Origin: Bacillus sp. N1-1
GTDB lineage: Bacteria > Bacillota > Bacilli > Bacillales > Guptibacillaceae
Reading direction: 5' to 3'
Assembly: GCF_009818105.1 (NCBI RefSeq)
Contig: NZ_CP046564.1
Coordinates: forward strand, 4,092,001 to 4,156,000
Length of the DNA: 64,000 nucleotides
Part shown: positions 35,674-43,864 of the stretch, in pieces
Layout: each line of letters starts with the position of its first letter
Numbering within the stretch: position 1 is the first letter of the stretch
Translations under genes and position numbers: made by a program
Notes under the pieces: generated by a model
Told to the model about the DNA's origin: nothing
What the model saw: only the letters and a program-made list of their open reading frames with translations
Databases searched by the model: none

Positions 35674-37074
35674 TTATTCAAACATCTCCCAAATCTCATC
35701 CTCTACGTCTTCACTGACCGCATTCGGTCCACCGAAGATTGTGAAGAAGAATGTTTCTTTGTCGATAAAGAGATCTTTTACTTCCTCTGGTAGCTCATTT
35801 TTCTTTGTTAAGAGAACGGGCTCGTAGAAGTTTGCGGCTAGAACTGAGCCGGAAAGAGCATCGGCGTAGTTTTCACCGGTTGCTAGATTCACGAATTCAC
35901 CTGGCATATCAAGCTGTCTTGCGACTTGAACTGACGTGTCGTAGCGGTTGTCTCCTGCGATCCGCTTTGGATGCGGTAATTTGTTGAAGACGGTGTTGCT
36001 TACGACTGCTGTTCCACCAATAACGTACGTGTCATTGTAGTTTTTCAATGCTTTCGCTGTTACGTCTGGTAGCTCTTTTGTTTTCGTTAAGAGAATTGGA
36101 CTTCCCTGTGAAGCTGCAACGGAAGCGACAGATAGTGCATCCGGGAAGTTTCCTCCGTACGTGACGAATGCCGTGTCACTAAAGTACGGATCGATTTCCT
36201 TTGCGATCTTGGCAGCTGTTTCGTAGCGGTCTTTTCCTTCAATGCGATTGTAATCGATGCCCATTTTTGTGAGAGATTTTTCGATATTTTTAGAGATCGC
36301 TGTTGCCCCACCAAGAATCGTCACGTGCTCGGTTCCAAAATAGGCGAGCGCTTCTTTTACAGAAGCCGGTAACTCTTTTGTTGGCGAAAGAAGGATTGGC
36401 GCACCCATTTGAAGTGCAAGAGGCGCTCCAGCAAGAGCGTCAGGGAAGTTTTGTCCTGTCGCAAGCACAACTTCAGGCGTATACCCTTCCTCAAATCCCG
36501 TTTTCGCTATTTCGACCGCTGTTTCGTAGCGATCTTCCCCTGCAATTCTCATGACAACTGGATCATCTGAATACGTGAATGCCGAAAAATAGTAATCTAC
36601 GTTATTGTTTTTATTCGCCGTATCCGTCACTCGAAAATAGTAGGTACCTGGCTCAAGCTCTTCGATTGCGCCGTAGTAACCGTATTCGCCATCTTCAAAG
36701 TCCGGTGTTAGTTTGTTTTGGTTTTCATCATAAAGATCGACCCATAGCTCCATCGTTGGCTCTTCTTCGTCCGTCCCCGCTCCGAAAGACAGAGAGACTG
36801 GTTCGTCTGCTTCGACTTCAAGTTTATAGAAATCCTCGTCTTGATCAATTAGTTTCCCCGTCGCCACGTCATCGCTTATAAGGACGTTTGCTTCTTTGAA
36901 ACTATTATTTGGTTCTACTTCAGAAATATATTCCCACTCATCGTAATCATCGTTCATGGAAATTTTCTGCGCCTTCTTCATAAGCGCATCATGGGTGGAA
37001 GCAGAGGCAACAGGCCCACCGATAAGGCTTCCTGCTAGGATGGCGGTTGATAATAGTCCAAGTGCTTTTTTCAT
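35674..37074 (-). CDS. Secreted protein with PPC domain and three cell-wall-binding (CWB2) repeats
   Basis: From the ATG at 37074 the protein has 466 aa, with a signal peptide (KKALGLLSTAILAG, cleavage after VASA). Then comes a bacterial pre-peptidase C-terminal (PPC)-like domain at about 45-155 (EPNNSFKEANVL, FYKLEVEADEPVSL, GTYYFRVTD). Three CWB2 repeats start at RIAGEDRYETAVEIAK, RIEGKDRYETAAKIAK and RIAGDNRYDTSVQVAR, each followed by LATG/ADALS-type motifs. CWB2 repeats bind wall polymers non-covalently. No catalytic domain is present. The mature protein is acidic. A terminator hairpin of composite repeat 1 lies 7 bp past the stop. Confidence 0.9.
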   Translation of the reverse strand: MKKALGLLSTAILAGSLIGGPVASASTHDALMKKAQKISMNDDYDEWEYISEVEPNNSFKEANVLISDDVATGKLIDQDEDFYKLEVEADEPVSLSFGAGTDEEEPTMELWVDLYDENQNKLTPDFEDGEYGYYGAIEELEPGTYYFRVTDTANKNNNVDYYFSAFTYSDDPVVMRIAGEDRYETAVEIAKTGFEEGYTPEVVLATGQNFPDALAGAPLALQMGAPILLSPTKELPASVKEALAYFGTEHVTILGGATAISKNIEKSLTKMGIDYNRIEGKDRYETAAKIAKEIDPYFSDTAFVTYGGNFPDALSVASVAASQGSPILLTKTKELPDVTAKALKNYNDTYVIGGTAVVSNTVFNKLPHPKRIAGDNRYDTSVQVARQLDMPGEFVNLATGENYADALSGSVLAANFYEPVLLTKKNELPEEVKDLFIDKETFFFTIFGGPNAVSEDVEDEIWEMFE

Positions 37075-37153
37075 TCGTTTCTTTTCCCCTATCATTCTCA
37101 TTTTTTAAGCAAAACGAGCATGTCCCCTGCTCCTTCATCACCCTTCCGTTTCT

Positions 37154-37205
37154 AAAACGCTAAGAAGATTATATATAGAAACCGCCTTTATAGCTATAGC
37201 GTTTT
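37154..37205. other. Inverted repeat with U run upstream of the CWB2 gene
   Basis: AAAACGCTA (37154-37162) and TAGCGTTTT (37197-37205) are perfect 9-bp arms around a 34-nt AT-rich loop, with six T residues on the plus-strand side. It could be a terminator or part of the CWB2 promoter region, which has a TATAAT on the minus strand inside the loop. The rest of the 37075-37355 gap holds nothing else I can name. Confidence 0.35.
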
Positions 37206-37355
37206 TTGTCGAATGAAAGAGTTAATTTAACAAAGACCAGATCAGTGTCTCGGTCCTACTCTATTTAATCCTAGGATTATTTTTACAATTAAAAAGGATG
37301 TTCGCTGACCACGACGAAAGGAGTATCCAGTCACTTCTAAAAAAGGAGCGGTACA

Positions 37356-38264
37356 ATGAAGCTTGTGCTAAGTCGAAAAGGATTCGATGCAGGAAGCGGC
37401 GGGAGACTATCACCGTACGATGAGACGACGGGTCGATACATTTGGTTGCCGATACCTGAGCGTAAGGAAGTATTTCAGGCAAGGATTAGGTATGATGAGA
37501 TTCCGTTGGAACGAGGGTATTTAGGGGGCGTTGGGACGAATGCTAGTGATGTTTATCAGGAGATCTATCGAACTTCTAAGATCAAGGTAGGCGATGATAA
37601 GCGAGAGATCGACGACCCGGATATTTATGCGCATTTTGACCCGATGCTTGGAAGACCCCCCTGGATTTCGGAAGCAAGTCAGTTTCCGATCGGCAGAGGA
37701 TTCGGTCAGGCAAATGCGGCGCCTCATTTGCGGAAAATGAATGTGGCGGATGGGGATTTGTTTCTTTTCTTCGGGGGTTTTAAGGCGATTGGTAAAGCTC
37801 GAAAAGGACACTTTTTGTACGGATGGATGAAGGTGAAAAAGCGGATTGAAACGTATGCGGATGCGCAAACGGCTTCGGATAAGTATGGACTCGAGCGTCA
37901 TCCTCACGTAACGAAAGATGCCTTTTCGAAATTAAATTATGTGTACGTGCCGGATGAATGGTTGTTTGAAGATCTTGGGATACCTGGGTGTGGTTATTTT
38001 ACGACATTAAATGAAGGATTGCGGTTGTCTGATCGGCTTGATGGGCGTCATGGTACGTGGCGGTTACCTTCGTTTCTTTATCAGAATATTAGTCAGGTTC
38101 ACCATCGTACGTGGCAAGAGGATGCTGATGGGTGTACTGTTTCGACTGGGATTGGGCAGGAGTTTGTTTGTGCAAATCCAGGTGCTGATGGGGAAACTTG
38201 GATCAGGGAGCTGTTTGTACGGAACCAGAGGAATGTTTTTCGTTCAGGGGTCAGGAGCATGTAG
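37356..38264 (+). CDS. Nmad3-like protein (putative modified-nucleotide-associated domain)
   Basis: This 302-aa protein starts at an ATG with AAAGGAG upstream. The N-terminal MKLVLSRKGFDAGSGGRLSP and then YIWLPIPERKE match my memory of the Nmad3 (nucleotide modification associated domain 3) family. Further features are HFDPMLGRPPW near 89, FPIGRGFGQANAAPHL near 110-125, LFLFFGGFKAIG near 137 and a C-terminal GRHGTWRLPSFLYQN. The family was predicted from comparative genomics to work with base-modification systems, often in phages. Here it stands alone, with no methylase, glucosyltransferase or restriction partner nearby. The activity is unknown. Confidence 0.75.
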   Translation: MKLVLSRKGFDAGSGGRLSPYDETTGRYIWLPIPERKEVFQARIRYDEIPLERGYLGGVGTNASDVYQEIYRTSKIKVGDDKREIDDPDIYAHFDPMLGRPPWISEASQFPIGRGFGQANAAPHLRKMNVADGDLFLFFGGFKAIGKARKGHFLYGWMKVKKRIETYADAQTASDKYGLERHPHVTKDAFSKLNYVYVPDEWLFEDLGIPGCGYFTTLNEGLRLSDRLDGRHGTWRLPSFLYQNISQVHHRTWQEDADGCTVSTGIGQEFVCANPGADGETWIRELFVRNQRNVFRSGVRSM

Positions 38265-38280
38265 GATCGCTCTCTTTATT

Positions 38281-38294
38281 AGGTACATGTACCT
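38281..38294. promoter_or_regulatory. Perfect palindrome after the Nmad3 gene
   Basis: AGGTACATGTACCT lies 16 bp past the Nmad3 stop and about 135 bp before the hydrolase gene. It lacks a loop and a U run, so an operator is more likely than a terminator. Confidence 0.35.
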
Positions 38295-38430
38295 TTATGA
38301 AAGTTAGATTCTGGATAAAACTAGACTTTCGATAGGATTTGGTATAAATGAAGAAAGGTACTCTGTTCCATATCTTCCCTCCATTTCCTGTATTATAATG
38401 GGGAATAACTTATTTGAGAGGAGTTTGCTA

Positions 38431-39048
38431 ATGAAATTTGTACACGTACTTGGTTCTCTAGTCCTTGCTTCATGCTTTTATTTATTCGTTTTTGAAGACA
38501 GTGCTTCTGCAATGATGGATAAGGGGTCGAGAGGATCAGAGGTTGAGCACATGCAAAGGGTGTTGGAGAAGCTCGATTATTTCCACACGACACCAACGGG
38601 CTACTATGGTTCGGTTACGGAAGAAGCCGTTCGCGATTTCCAAGCGGATTTCGGACTTAGCGCGGATGGTATTGCTGGAACGAATACGCTGAACATGCTG
38701 AGTAATCTTGAAATGATCGCTCACGTTGTTCATGGCGAGTCACGTGGTGAGATTTATAAAGGTAAGGTTGCTGTGGCGTCTGTTATTCTGAATCGCGTTC
38801 AATCTTCCGCATTTCCAGGAAGTACATACGGGGTAATTTATCAGCAAAACGCATTTACTGCGCTAAATGATGGCCAGTATTGGCTCACGCCTGATGCTTC
38901 TTCTTACCGCGCTGCGAAGGATGCTTACTTTGGATGGGATCCGTCTGGAGGCGCGACGTATTACTACAATCCGAGCGGCGTTTCGGATGAGTGGATTTAT
39001 TCACGTGAAGTGATTAAGACGATTGGGCAGCATGTGTATGCGAGGTAG
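38431..39048 (+). CDS. SleB/YkvT-like cell wall hydrolase with peptidoglycan-binding domain
   Basis: This secreted protein has 205 aa from MKFVHVLGSLVLASCFY (ATG at 38431, GAGAGGAG upstream). The signal peptide ends at DSASA near residue 27. A PG_binding_1 domain follows (RGSEVEHMQRVLEKLDYF ... VRDFQADFGLSADGIAG), then a Hydrolase_2 (SleB) catalytic domain from about residue 95: AHVVHGESRGEIYKGKVAVA with the catalytic Glu in GESRGE, ILNRV, and FGWDPSGGATYYYNP. SleB proteins degrade spore cortex by lytic transglycosylation. Its length is closer to YkvT than to full SleB (~300 aa). It is monocistronic and is followed by composite repeat 2. Confidence 0.9.
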   Translation: MKFVHVLGSLVLASCFYLFVFEDSASAMMDKGSRGSEVEHMQRVLEKLDYFHTTPTGYYGSVTEEAVRDFQADFGLSADGIAGTNTLNMLSNLEMIAHVVHGESRGEIYKGKVAVASVILNRVQSSAFPGSTYGVIYQQNAFTALNDGQYWLTPDASSYRAAKDAYFGWDPSGGATYYYNPSGVSDEWIYSREVIKTIGQHVYAR

Positions 39049-39063
39049 AGAATGAAAGAGTTA

Positions 39064-39141
39064 ATGCCATAAAGTCCGCCTGAGGCGGACTTTATGGCAT
39101 TTTTGTTTGTGAGGGGGGTCAGGCTCGTGCCTGACCCCCTC
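39064..39141 (+). repeat. Composite repeat unit 2 (terminator of the SleB-like gene)
   Basis: A 17-bp perfect stem (ATGCCATAAAGTCCGCC and its complement, loop TGA) with a U run lies at 39064-39104. It is followed after about 6 nt by the palindrome GGGGTCAGGC-TCG-TGCCTGACCCC within 39111-39141. Plus-strand orientation. Confidence 0.9.
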
Positions 39142-39246
39142 TTCACACATTCTTTGTTAATTTCTTCACAATTTCTTAACACACACAAGAGCTCAAACAC
39201 GTTATGCTAGAGGCAAATGGGATAGTAAAGGAAGGAGGTTGTGTTC

Positions 39247-39414
39247 ATGGGAGTCCAACTCCGTAAAGGCATGATTGATCGTCGAACCTACCTAATTCGT
39301 AAGCTACTAAATTCACCTGATAATCGGAAAGATCTTAGTAAGTTACACGAGCTTACGTTAACTGAGCTTGAGAAGATGTATGCGGATGATAGTCTGAATA
39401 AACAAGTATTGTAG
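39247..39414 (+). CDS. FbpA-like small basic protein (copy 1), 55 aa
   Basis: The frame reads MGVQLRKGMIDRRTYLIRKL to NKQVL. The ATG has AAGGAGG about 8 nt upstream. RKxxxxRRTYLIRKLL and the LHELTLTELEKMY block match the B. subtilis Fur-regulated basic protein A family, whose hallmark is an LYELTLSELE-like motif. I see no Fur box upstream, so iron control is not shown. A close paralogue lies at 45720, sharing the ribosome-site region GGAAGGAGGTTGTGTTCATGG at the DNA level. Both copies are followed by composite repeats and together they bracket the sucrose operon. Confidence 0.75.
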   Translation: MGVQLRKGMIDRRTYLIRKLLNSPDNRKDLSKLHELTLTELEKMYADDSLNKQVL

Positions 39415-39437
39415 TTGTTAATGAAGTTCAATAGATA

Positions 39438-39521
39438 AAAAGGAGCTTAATGTCCGCCAACGGCGGACATTAAGCTCCTTTTGTTTGTGAGAGGGGTCAG
39501 GCTCGAGCCTGACCCCTCTCA
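39438..39521 (+). repeat. Composite repeat unit 3
   Basis: A 21-bp perfect stem (arms include GGAGCTTAATGTCCGCC, loop AAC) lies at 39438-39482, with a U run, followed by a 34-bp palindrome at 39488-39521. The palindrome ends one base before the stop codon of the convergent glucosidase gene. It terminates the FbpA-like gene and probably the sucrose operon too. Confidence 0.9.
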
Positions 39522-41198
39522 CTACATTTTTAGCAAGTAAACTCTTGATTCGTACGGCTGAAGATGAATGTTTTCGATGTCTTCATTTTGATTTCCACAA
39601 TAGTTGCTGATGAGCAGTTCTTTTGATTCATAAGAAATAGACTGAGGTAACGTGAAGTCACACTCCTCACCGTAGAAATTATTTAGGACGAGCAGCTGCT
39701 GTTTTCCTAGTGTCCTTGTATATACGAAAAGGGATGGGTGATCTTTCAGAATTAAATCATACGTTCCATGAACAATCACATCATACTCTTTCCTTAATTG
39801 AATGAGTTGCTTGTAGTAATGAAAAATGGAATTGGGATCGTCTAGCGATTGAGCCACGTTAATGTCTTTGTAGTTCGGATTTACGTCGAGCCACGGTGAG
39901 CCATCTGTAAATCCTGCATGTTTGGAATGATCCCATTGCATGGGCGTGCGAGCGTTGTCGCGACTTTTCGCGTGGATAGAAGTCATCACGCCATTTTGGC
40001 CGTAATCTCCTTCAAGGACTCTTTCCTTATACATGTTTATCGTTTCAATATCCTGATATTGATGAATCGTCTCGAAGTTCACATTTGTCATACCGATTTC
40101 CTCTCCCTGATAAATGTAAGGCGTTCCTTTCATCATGTGCAGAAGGGTGGCTAGCATTTTTGCTGATTGTTCTCGGTAATCTGTATCATTTCCGAATCGT
40201 GAGACAATCCGAGGTTGGTCATGGTTGTTCCAGTACAAACTGTTCCATCCTTGGTCAGCCAATTTGTATTGCCACTTCGATAGATTTTCTTTAAGATCAT
40301 GTAACTCCAATGGTTTCAGATCCCACTTTTTTTTGCCCTTTATTTTATCAAGGCTCATATGCTCAAATTGAAAAACCATGTTAAGTTCTTTTCGTTCGCT
40401 CGCTGTATAGAGGAGCGCTTCATCTGGGGACACTTTTGGGCACTCGCCAACTGTCATCGTATCGTAGTGTGAGAATACTTCGCGATTCATCTCCTGGAGA
40501 AACGTATGGACGCGTGCCCCGTTGTGTTCGAAGGCTTTGTTCACTTGCACCCCTTGTTCAAAATCCTCATAAGGCGCTAGAAATTCCTTTTTGGAAATCA
40601 TATTAATGACATCCATACGGAAACCATCTACACCTTTATCAAGCCAGAACTTCATCATCGAATAAATTTCCTGACGAAGCGCTGGGTTCTCCCAATTGAG
40701 ATCCGGCTGCTTTGGTGAGAACATATGCAGGTAATGTTCTTCCGTTTGTTGATCAAAGTCCCAGGTCGAACCACCAAAAGAGGCTTCCCAATCCGTTGGT
40801 GGCTCCTTCTCCTCACCTGGTCTCCAAATATAATAATCACGGTAAGGATTATCTTTTGATTTGAGCGACTCTACAAAGAAAGGATGCTCATCAGAAGTAT
40901 GATTCACCACAAGGTCCATCACAAGCTTAATCCCTCTTTGGTGCATCTCTTCAAGTAATTCTTCCCAGTCTGCCATCGTCCCGAATTCAGGCATAATCTT
41001 CTCATAATCACTAATATCATAGCCATTATCATCATTTGGCGATTGATAGACTGGTGATAACCAGACAACATCAACCCCTAATTCTTTTAAATAATCAAGC
41101 TTAGAGATGATTCCCCTGATATCACCAATACCATCTCCATTACTATCCTTGAAACTTCTTGGATAGATTTGATACACAACACTTTCTTTCCACCACAT
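39522..41198 (-). CDS. GH13 alpha-glucosidase (oligo-1,6-glucosidase/MalL-like)
   Basis: This cytoplasmic glycoside hydrolase has 558 aa from MWWKESVVYQIYPRSFKDSN (ATG at 41198; AGGTGA 9 nt upstream). Family-13 motifs are intact: DLVVNHTSDEHP, GFRMDVIN with the nucleophile Asp196, TVGECP with the acid/base Glu252, and NNHDQPR with Asp327. The QSPNDDNGYDISDY segment is typical of oligo-1,6-glucosidases and sucrase-isomaltases. It is the last gene of the sucrose operon and has its own LacI-type operator just upstream, suggesting hydrolysis of isomaltose- or isomaltulose-type sugars or sucrose isomers. Confidence 0.9.
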   Translation of the reverse strand: MWWKESVVYQIYPRSFKDSNGDGIGDIRGIISKLDYLKELGVDVVWLSPVYQSPNDDNGYDISDYEKIMPEFGTMADWEELLEEMHQRGIKLVMDLVVNHTSDEHPFFVESLKSKDNPYRDYYIWRPGEEKEPPTDWEASFGGSTWDFDQQTEEHYLHMFSPKQPDLNWENPALRQEIYSMMKFWLDKGVDGFRMDVINMISKKEFLAPYEDFEQGVQVNKAFEHNGARVHTFLQEMNREVFSHYDTMTVGECPKVSPDEALLYTASERKELNMVFQFEHMSLDKIKGKKKWDLKPLELHDLKENLSKWQYKLADQGWNSLYWNNHDQPRIVSRFGNDTDYREQSAKMLATLLHMMKGTPYIYQGEEIGMTNVNFETIHQYQDIETINMYKERVLEGDYGQNGVMTSIHAKSRDNARTPMQWDHSKHAGFTDGSPWLDVNPNYKDINVAQSLDDPNSIFHYYKQLIQLRKEYDVIVHGTYDLILKDHPSLFVYTRTLGKQQLLVLNNFYGEECDFTLPQSISYESKELLISNYCGNQNEDIENIHLQPYESRVYLLKM

Positions 41199-41220
41199 GC
41201 TGCACACTCACCTTCCATTA

Positions 41221-41234
41221 TGTAAAGCTTTACA
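41221..41234. promoter_or_regulatory. LacI-type operator upstream of the GH13 gene
   Basis: TGTAAAGCTTTACA is a perfect 14-bp palindrome 22 bp upstream of the glucosidase ATG and identical to the operator at 45349. It is the probable site of the regulator encoded at 41277. Confidence 0.75.
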
Positions 41235-41276
41235 TTTCCAAGAAACAGACAGGGACTTGCCCCGTCATGACTGATG

Positions 41277-42293
41277 CTATTTTCGTTCTGCCTCTGCCAC
41301 ACTTTCTCTCATGCAGATTTCGTATGGGATAATGCATTTCTCATAATCAAATTGAGCATTTTCGATCATCTTCATCATGATACCGGCGCCCTTTTGACCT
41401 AACGCGGTATAGGAATAGTGCACACCAGATAGTTTCAATCTTGATGCCTTAGCGAGTACGGTATCATCCAATGCCAGCACTGATACCTCGTCAGGGACAA
41501 CAACATTCTGATCTTGTAAATAATTCAGAGCGCCGATCGCCATTCCATCGTTTGCTGCGACCACCGCTGTTAACTGATTATTTTCCGCATAGATTAATTC
41601 CATTTTGTGATACCCGTCTTCGATATGGTAATTTCCGTTAACAATGATATCAGAATGACATTGGATTCCAGCTTCCTTATGGGCATCAAGGTATCCTTTA
41701 AATCGTTCTTCACCGTTAATGGAATGTTTTGGTCCTCCAATGAACCCGATGGTCGTATGTCCGAGTTCAATCAAGCGCTTTGTCCCCTCGAAAGCAAAAT
41801 TATAGTTATCAAAGGCAACATACGGGATCGCATCCTGTTCGGTATTCTGAAGAAGGGAAACGACCGGAATCGGTAGCTTTTTGATAATCTCAATATGCTC
41901 AGGCTGAAACACCCGCGTTGCAAACATAATTCCTTCCACCCTCTTTGAGCGAAAAATTTCAAACTGCTTGAGTTCGTTCTCTAGACTTCCGTTCGTGCAA
42001 GCAATTAAGAGATTATATCCTTTTGCCCCAAGGACTTCATTTACGCCATTGATTACCCGTGGAATCCCTTCACCAGTTAAATCATGCACGATGATGCCAA
42101 TCAAGTGGGTCTTTTGCTCTGCGAGTTCCCTGGCTAGAATATTAGGAGAATAGCCTGTTTCTTCAATAATCTGTTGGATCTTCTTCCTCGTGCTTTCCTT
42201 TACAGGCCCTTGATTATTGAACACTCGTGAAACAGTCGCAATCGATACACCAGCTTTTTTGGCGACCTCTGTAATATTGATTTCTTTCTTCAC
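41277..42293 (-). CDS. scrR: LacI-family transcriptional repressor of sucrose genes
   Basis: This repressor has 338 aa from a GTG at 42293 (AAGGGGG upstream). The N-terminal helix-turn-helix ITEVAKKAGVSIATVSRVFN and the hinge FNNQGPVKESTRKKIQQII are classic. The periplasmic-binding-like core has HLIGIIVHDLTGEG, GFIGGPKH and VLALDDTVLAKAS. The three palindromic TGTAAAGCTTTACA-type operators in this operon are its likely targets. Sucrose or fructose phosphates are inferred inducers. It is the third gene of the operon. Confidence 0.85.
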   Translation of the reverse strand: MKKEINITEVAKKAGVSIATVSRVFNNQGPVKESTRKKIQQIIEETGYSPNILARELAEQKTHLIGIIVHDLTGEGIPRVINGVNEVLGAKGYNLLIACTNGSLENELKQFEIFRSKRVEGIMFATRVFQPEHIEIIKKLPIPVVSLLQNTEQDAIPYVAFDNYNFAFEGTKRLIELGHTTIGFIGGPKHSINGEERFKGYLDAHKEAGIQCHSDIIVNGNYHIEDGYHKMELIYAENNQLTAVVAANDGMAIGALNYLQDQNVVVPDEVSVLALDDTVLAKASRLKLSGVHYSYTALGQKGAGIMMKMIENAQFDYEKCIIPYEICMRESVAEAERK

Positions 42294-42337
42294 TACGGCT
42301 TCCCCCTTCTGCCAGCTCACAGCTTACACTCTTGTCT

Positions 42338-43807
42338 TTAATAGTCCCATTTTACGGCTTTAAGTCTACTTTTTCCATTCTTAGCGAAAAATTGGACACC
42401 ATCGCTATTTTGATTTGGGAAAATGCGCGACGTCATCGCTCGTTCCCCATCGTTGATGAACACTTCAACAGAAGAACGATCAACGAAAAGGTGGAATTTC
42501 ACTGCTTCAGCTAAAAAATCACATTGTCTGATTGAACCATATTTCTCCGCAAATGGTTGGCCAGAATGAGAGCGGTCAAATACTATTTTCTTATTCACGA
42601 CATCATATTTAATGATCGTCTCTTCACCCTCACCACACCTTAATGCCACGCCAACTTCACTTGCAAATAGATCATGAAACTCACAAATCAATTCATATGT
42701 TGTGCCATTAAAATCGGCATAGTCTTGCCGTCCATTTTCTATGATATCATGAATCTCTCGCTTCGCTTTACGCTTGTTTATCATTTCCTTCACTGGTTTT
42801 TGAAGAAGTTTTCCATTCTTAATCGATAATTCTCGTGGAATCGTTAAGCAGTGAGCCCATCCATTTTGATCTGTCGGATAATCGATCTCAGGTAGTCCCA
42901 TCCACCCAATCATGATTCGTCTCCCTGAAGGGTCTTCCATACTCTGTGGCGCATAGAAATCGAACCCATGATCGAGCTCATGAAATTCGCCATGCTGATA
43001 GTTTAGTGACGGTAATCCTAACGAATCGCCAATGATATAGCCAGATTGATAAATGTTTTGAAAGGCTTCGCCTGAAGGTTCTAATCCTTGTGGAGAAAAC
43101 ATGAGAACACCGTTGCCCTCGAGCTCGAAATAATCAGGGCATTCCCACATATAGCCAAAGTTCTCTAATTGTGTGTCTAGTTCACCTAGGAAAGACCAAT
43201 GATTTAAGTCTTTCGATTGATAGACGACCACAGTGCCTGTCAGATTTTTACGCTGTGCCCCAATGATCATGTAGAAGGAATCGTGATCCTTCCAAACCTT
43301 TGGATCGCGAAAATGATCTGTGTATCCTTCTGGTACATGGTCAATAATCGGCTCACTCGCCTTACTAATTTCACCATTTTGATCCATCCAAGCCATGCAC
43401 TGATAAGGATTGCGTTCCCAATCCTTGTTCCTCGTATTTCCGGTATAAAATAAGTAGAGTTGTTCGTTATGCTCGATACCACTTCCTGAATATGCACCAT
43501 GGCTATCAAAGAACTGATCCGGACGAATGCCGATCCCAATGTTCTCCCAGTTCGTTAAATCCTTTGATTTCGTATGATACCAATATTTCAATCCGTGAAC
43601 AGGACCAAGTGGAAACCACTGATAGAATAAATGATATTCCCCATTGTAGAATGAAAAGCCATTTGGATCATTTAGTAATCCCGTTTCTGGTTGAATGTGA
43701 AACGATTGCCTCCATGGACATTGGTCAACTATTTTTTTTAGATTGTGAAGCTCGTGTTCACTCACTTCGTCTACTTTTCGATATCGCTGTTCTCTCGTCC
43801 ACTCCAT
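42338..43807 (-). CDS. sacA: Sucrose-6-phosphate hydrolase (GH32)
   Basis: This intracellular beta-fructosidase splits sucrose-6-phosphate into glucose-6-phosphate and fructose. It has 489 aa from MEWTREQRYRK (AGAGGG upstream). The five-bladed propeller motifs are LLNDPNGFSF (nucleophile Asp47), YHLFYQWFPLGP, YSGSGIEH, HFRDPKVW (transition-state Asp) and WECPDYFEL (acid/base Glu), followed by a C-terminal beta-sandwich ending with HLFVDRSSVEVFINDGERAM. It lies 57 bp after the PTS gene in the operon. Confidence 0.93.
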   Translation of the reverse strand: MEWTREQRYRKVDEVSEHELHNLKKIVDQCPWRQSFHIQPETGLLNDPNGFSFYNGEYHLFYQWFPLGPVHGLKYWYHTKSKDLTNWENIGIGIRPDQFFDSHGAYSGSGIEHNEQLYLFYTGNTRNKDWERNPYQCMAWMDQNGEISKASEPIIDHVPEGYTDHFRDPKVWKDHDSFYMIIGAQRKNLTGTVVVYQSKDLNHWSFLGELDTQLENFGYMWECPDYFELEGNGVLMFSPQGLEPSGEAFQNIYQSGYIIGDSLGLPSLNYQHGEFHELDHGFDFYAPQSMEDPSGRRIMIGWMGLPEIDYPTDQNGWAHCLTIPRELSIKNGKLLQKPVKEMINKRKAKREIHDIIENGRQDYADFNGTTYELICEFHDLFASEVGVALRCGEGEETIIKYDVVNKKIVFDRSHSGQPFAEKYGSIRQCDFLAEAVKFHLFVDRSSVEVFINDGERAMTSRIFPNQNSDGVQFFAKNGKSRLKAVKWDY

Positions 43808-43864
43808 CTTTATCCCTCTTTCAAAAGAATGAGGAGAACCATAGGATTCTCCTTTCAATGATGA

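Noticed and set aside
37154..37205. Confident terminator for a plus-strand transcript
   Set aside because: The loop is 34 nt and no plus-strand gene precedes it, so it is kept only as an inverted repeat of unknown role.
39142..39246. Fur box upstream of the FbpA-like gene
   Set aside because: No GATAATGATAATCATTATC-like sequence could be seen before either copy.
41221..41234. TGTAAAGCTTTACA as a CcpA cre site
   Set aside because: The central CG required by the cre pattern is absent (GC here). The repeat in two other spots of the same operon fits a dedicated LacI-type operator better.
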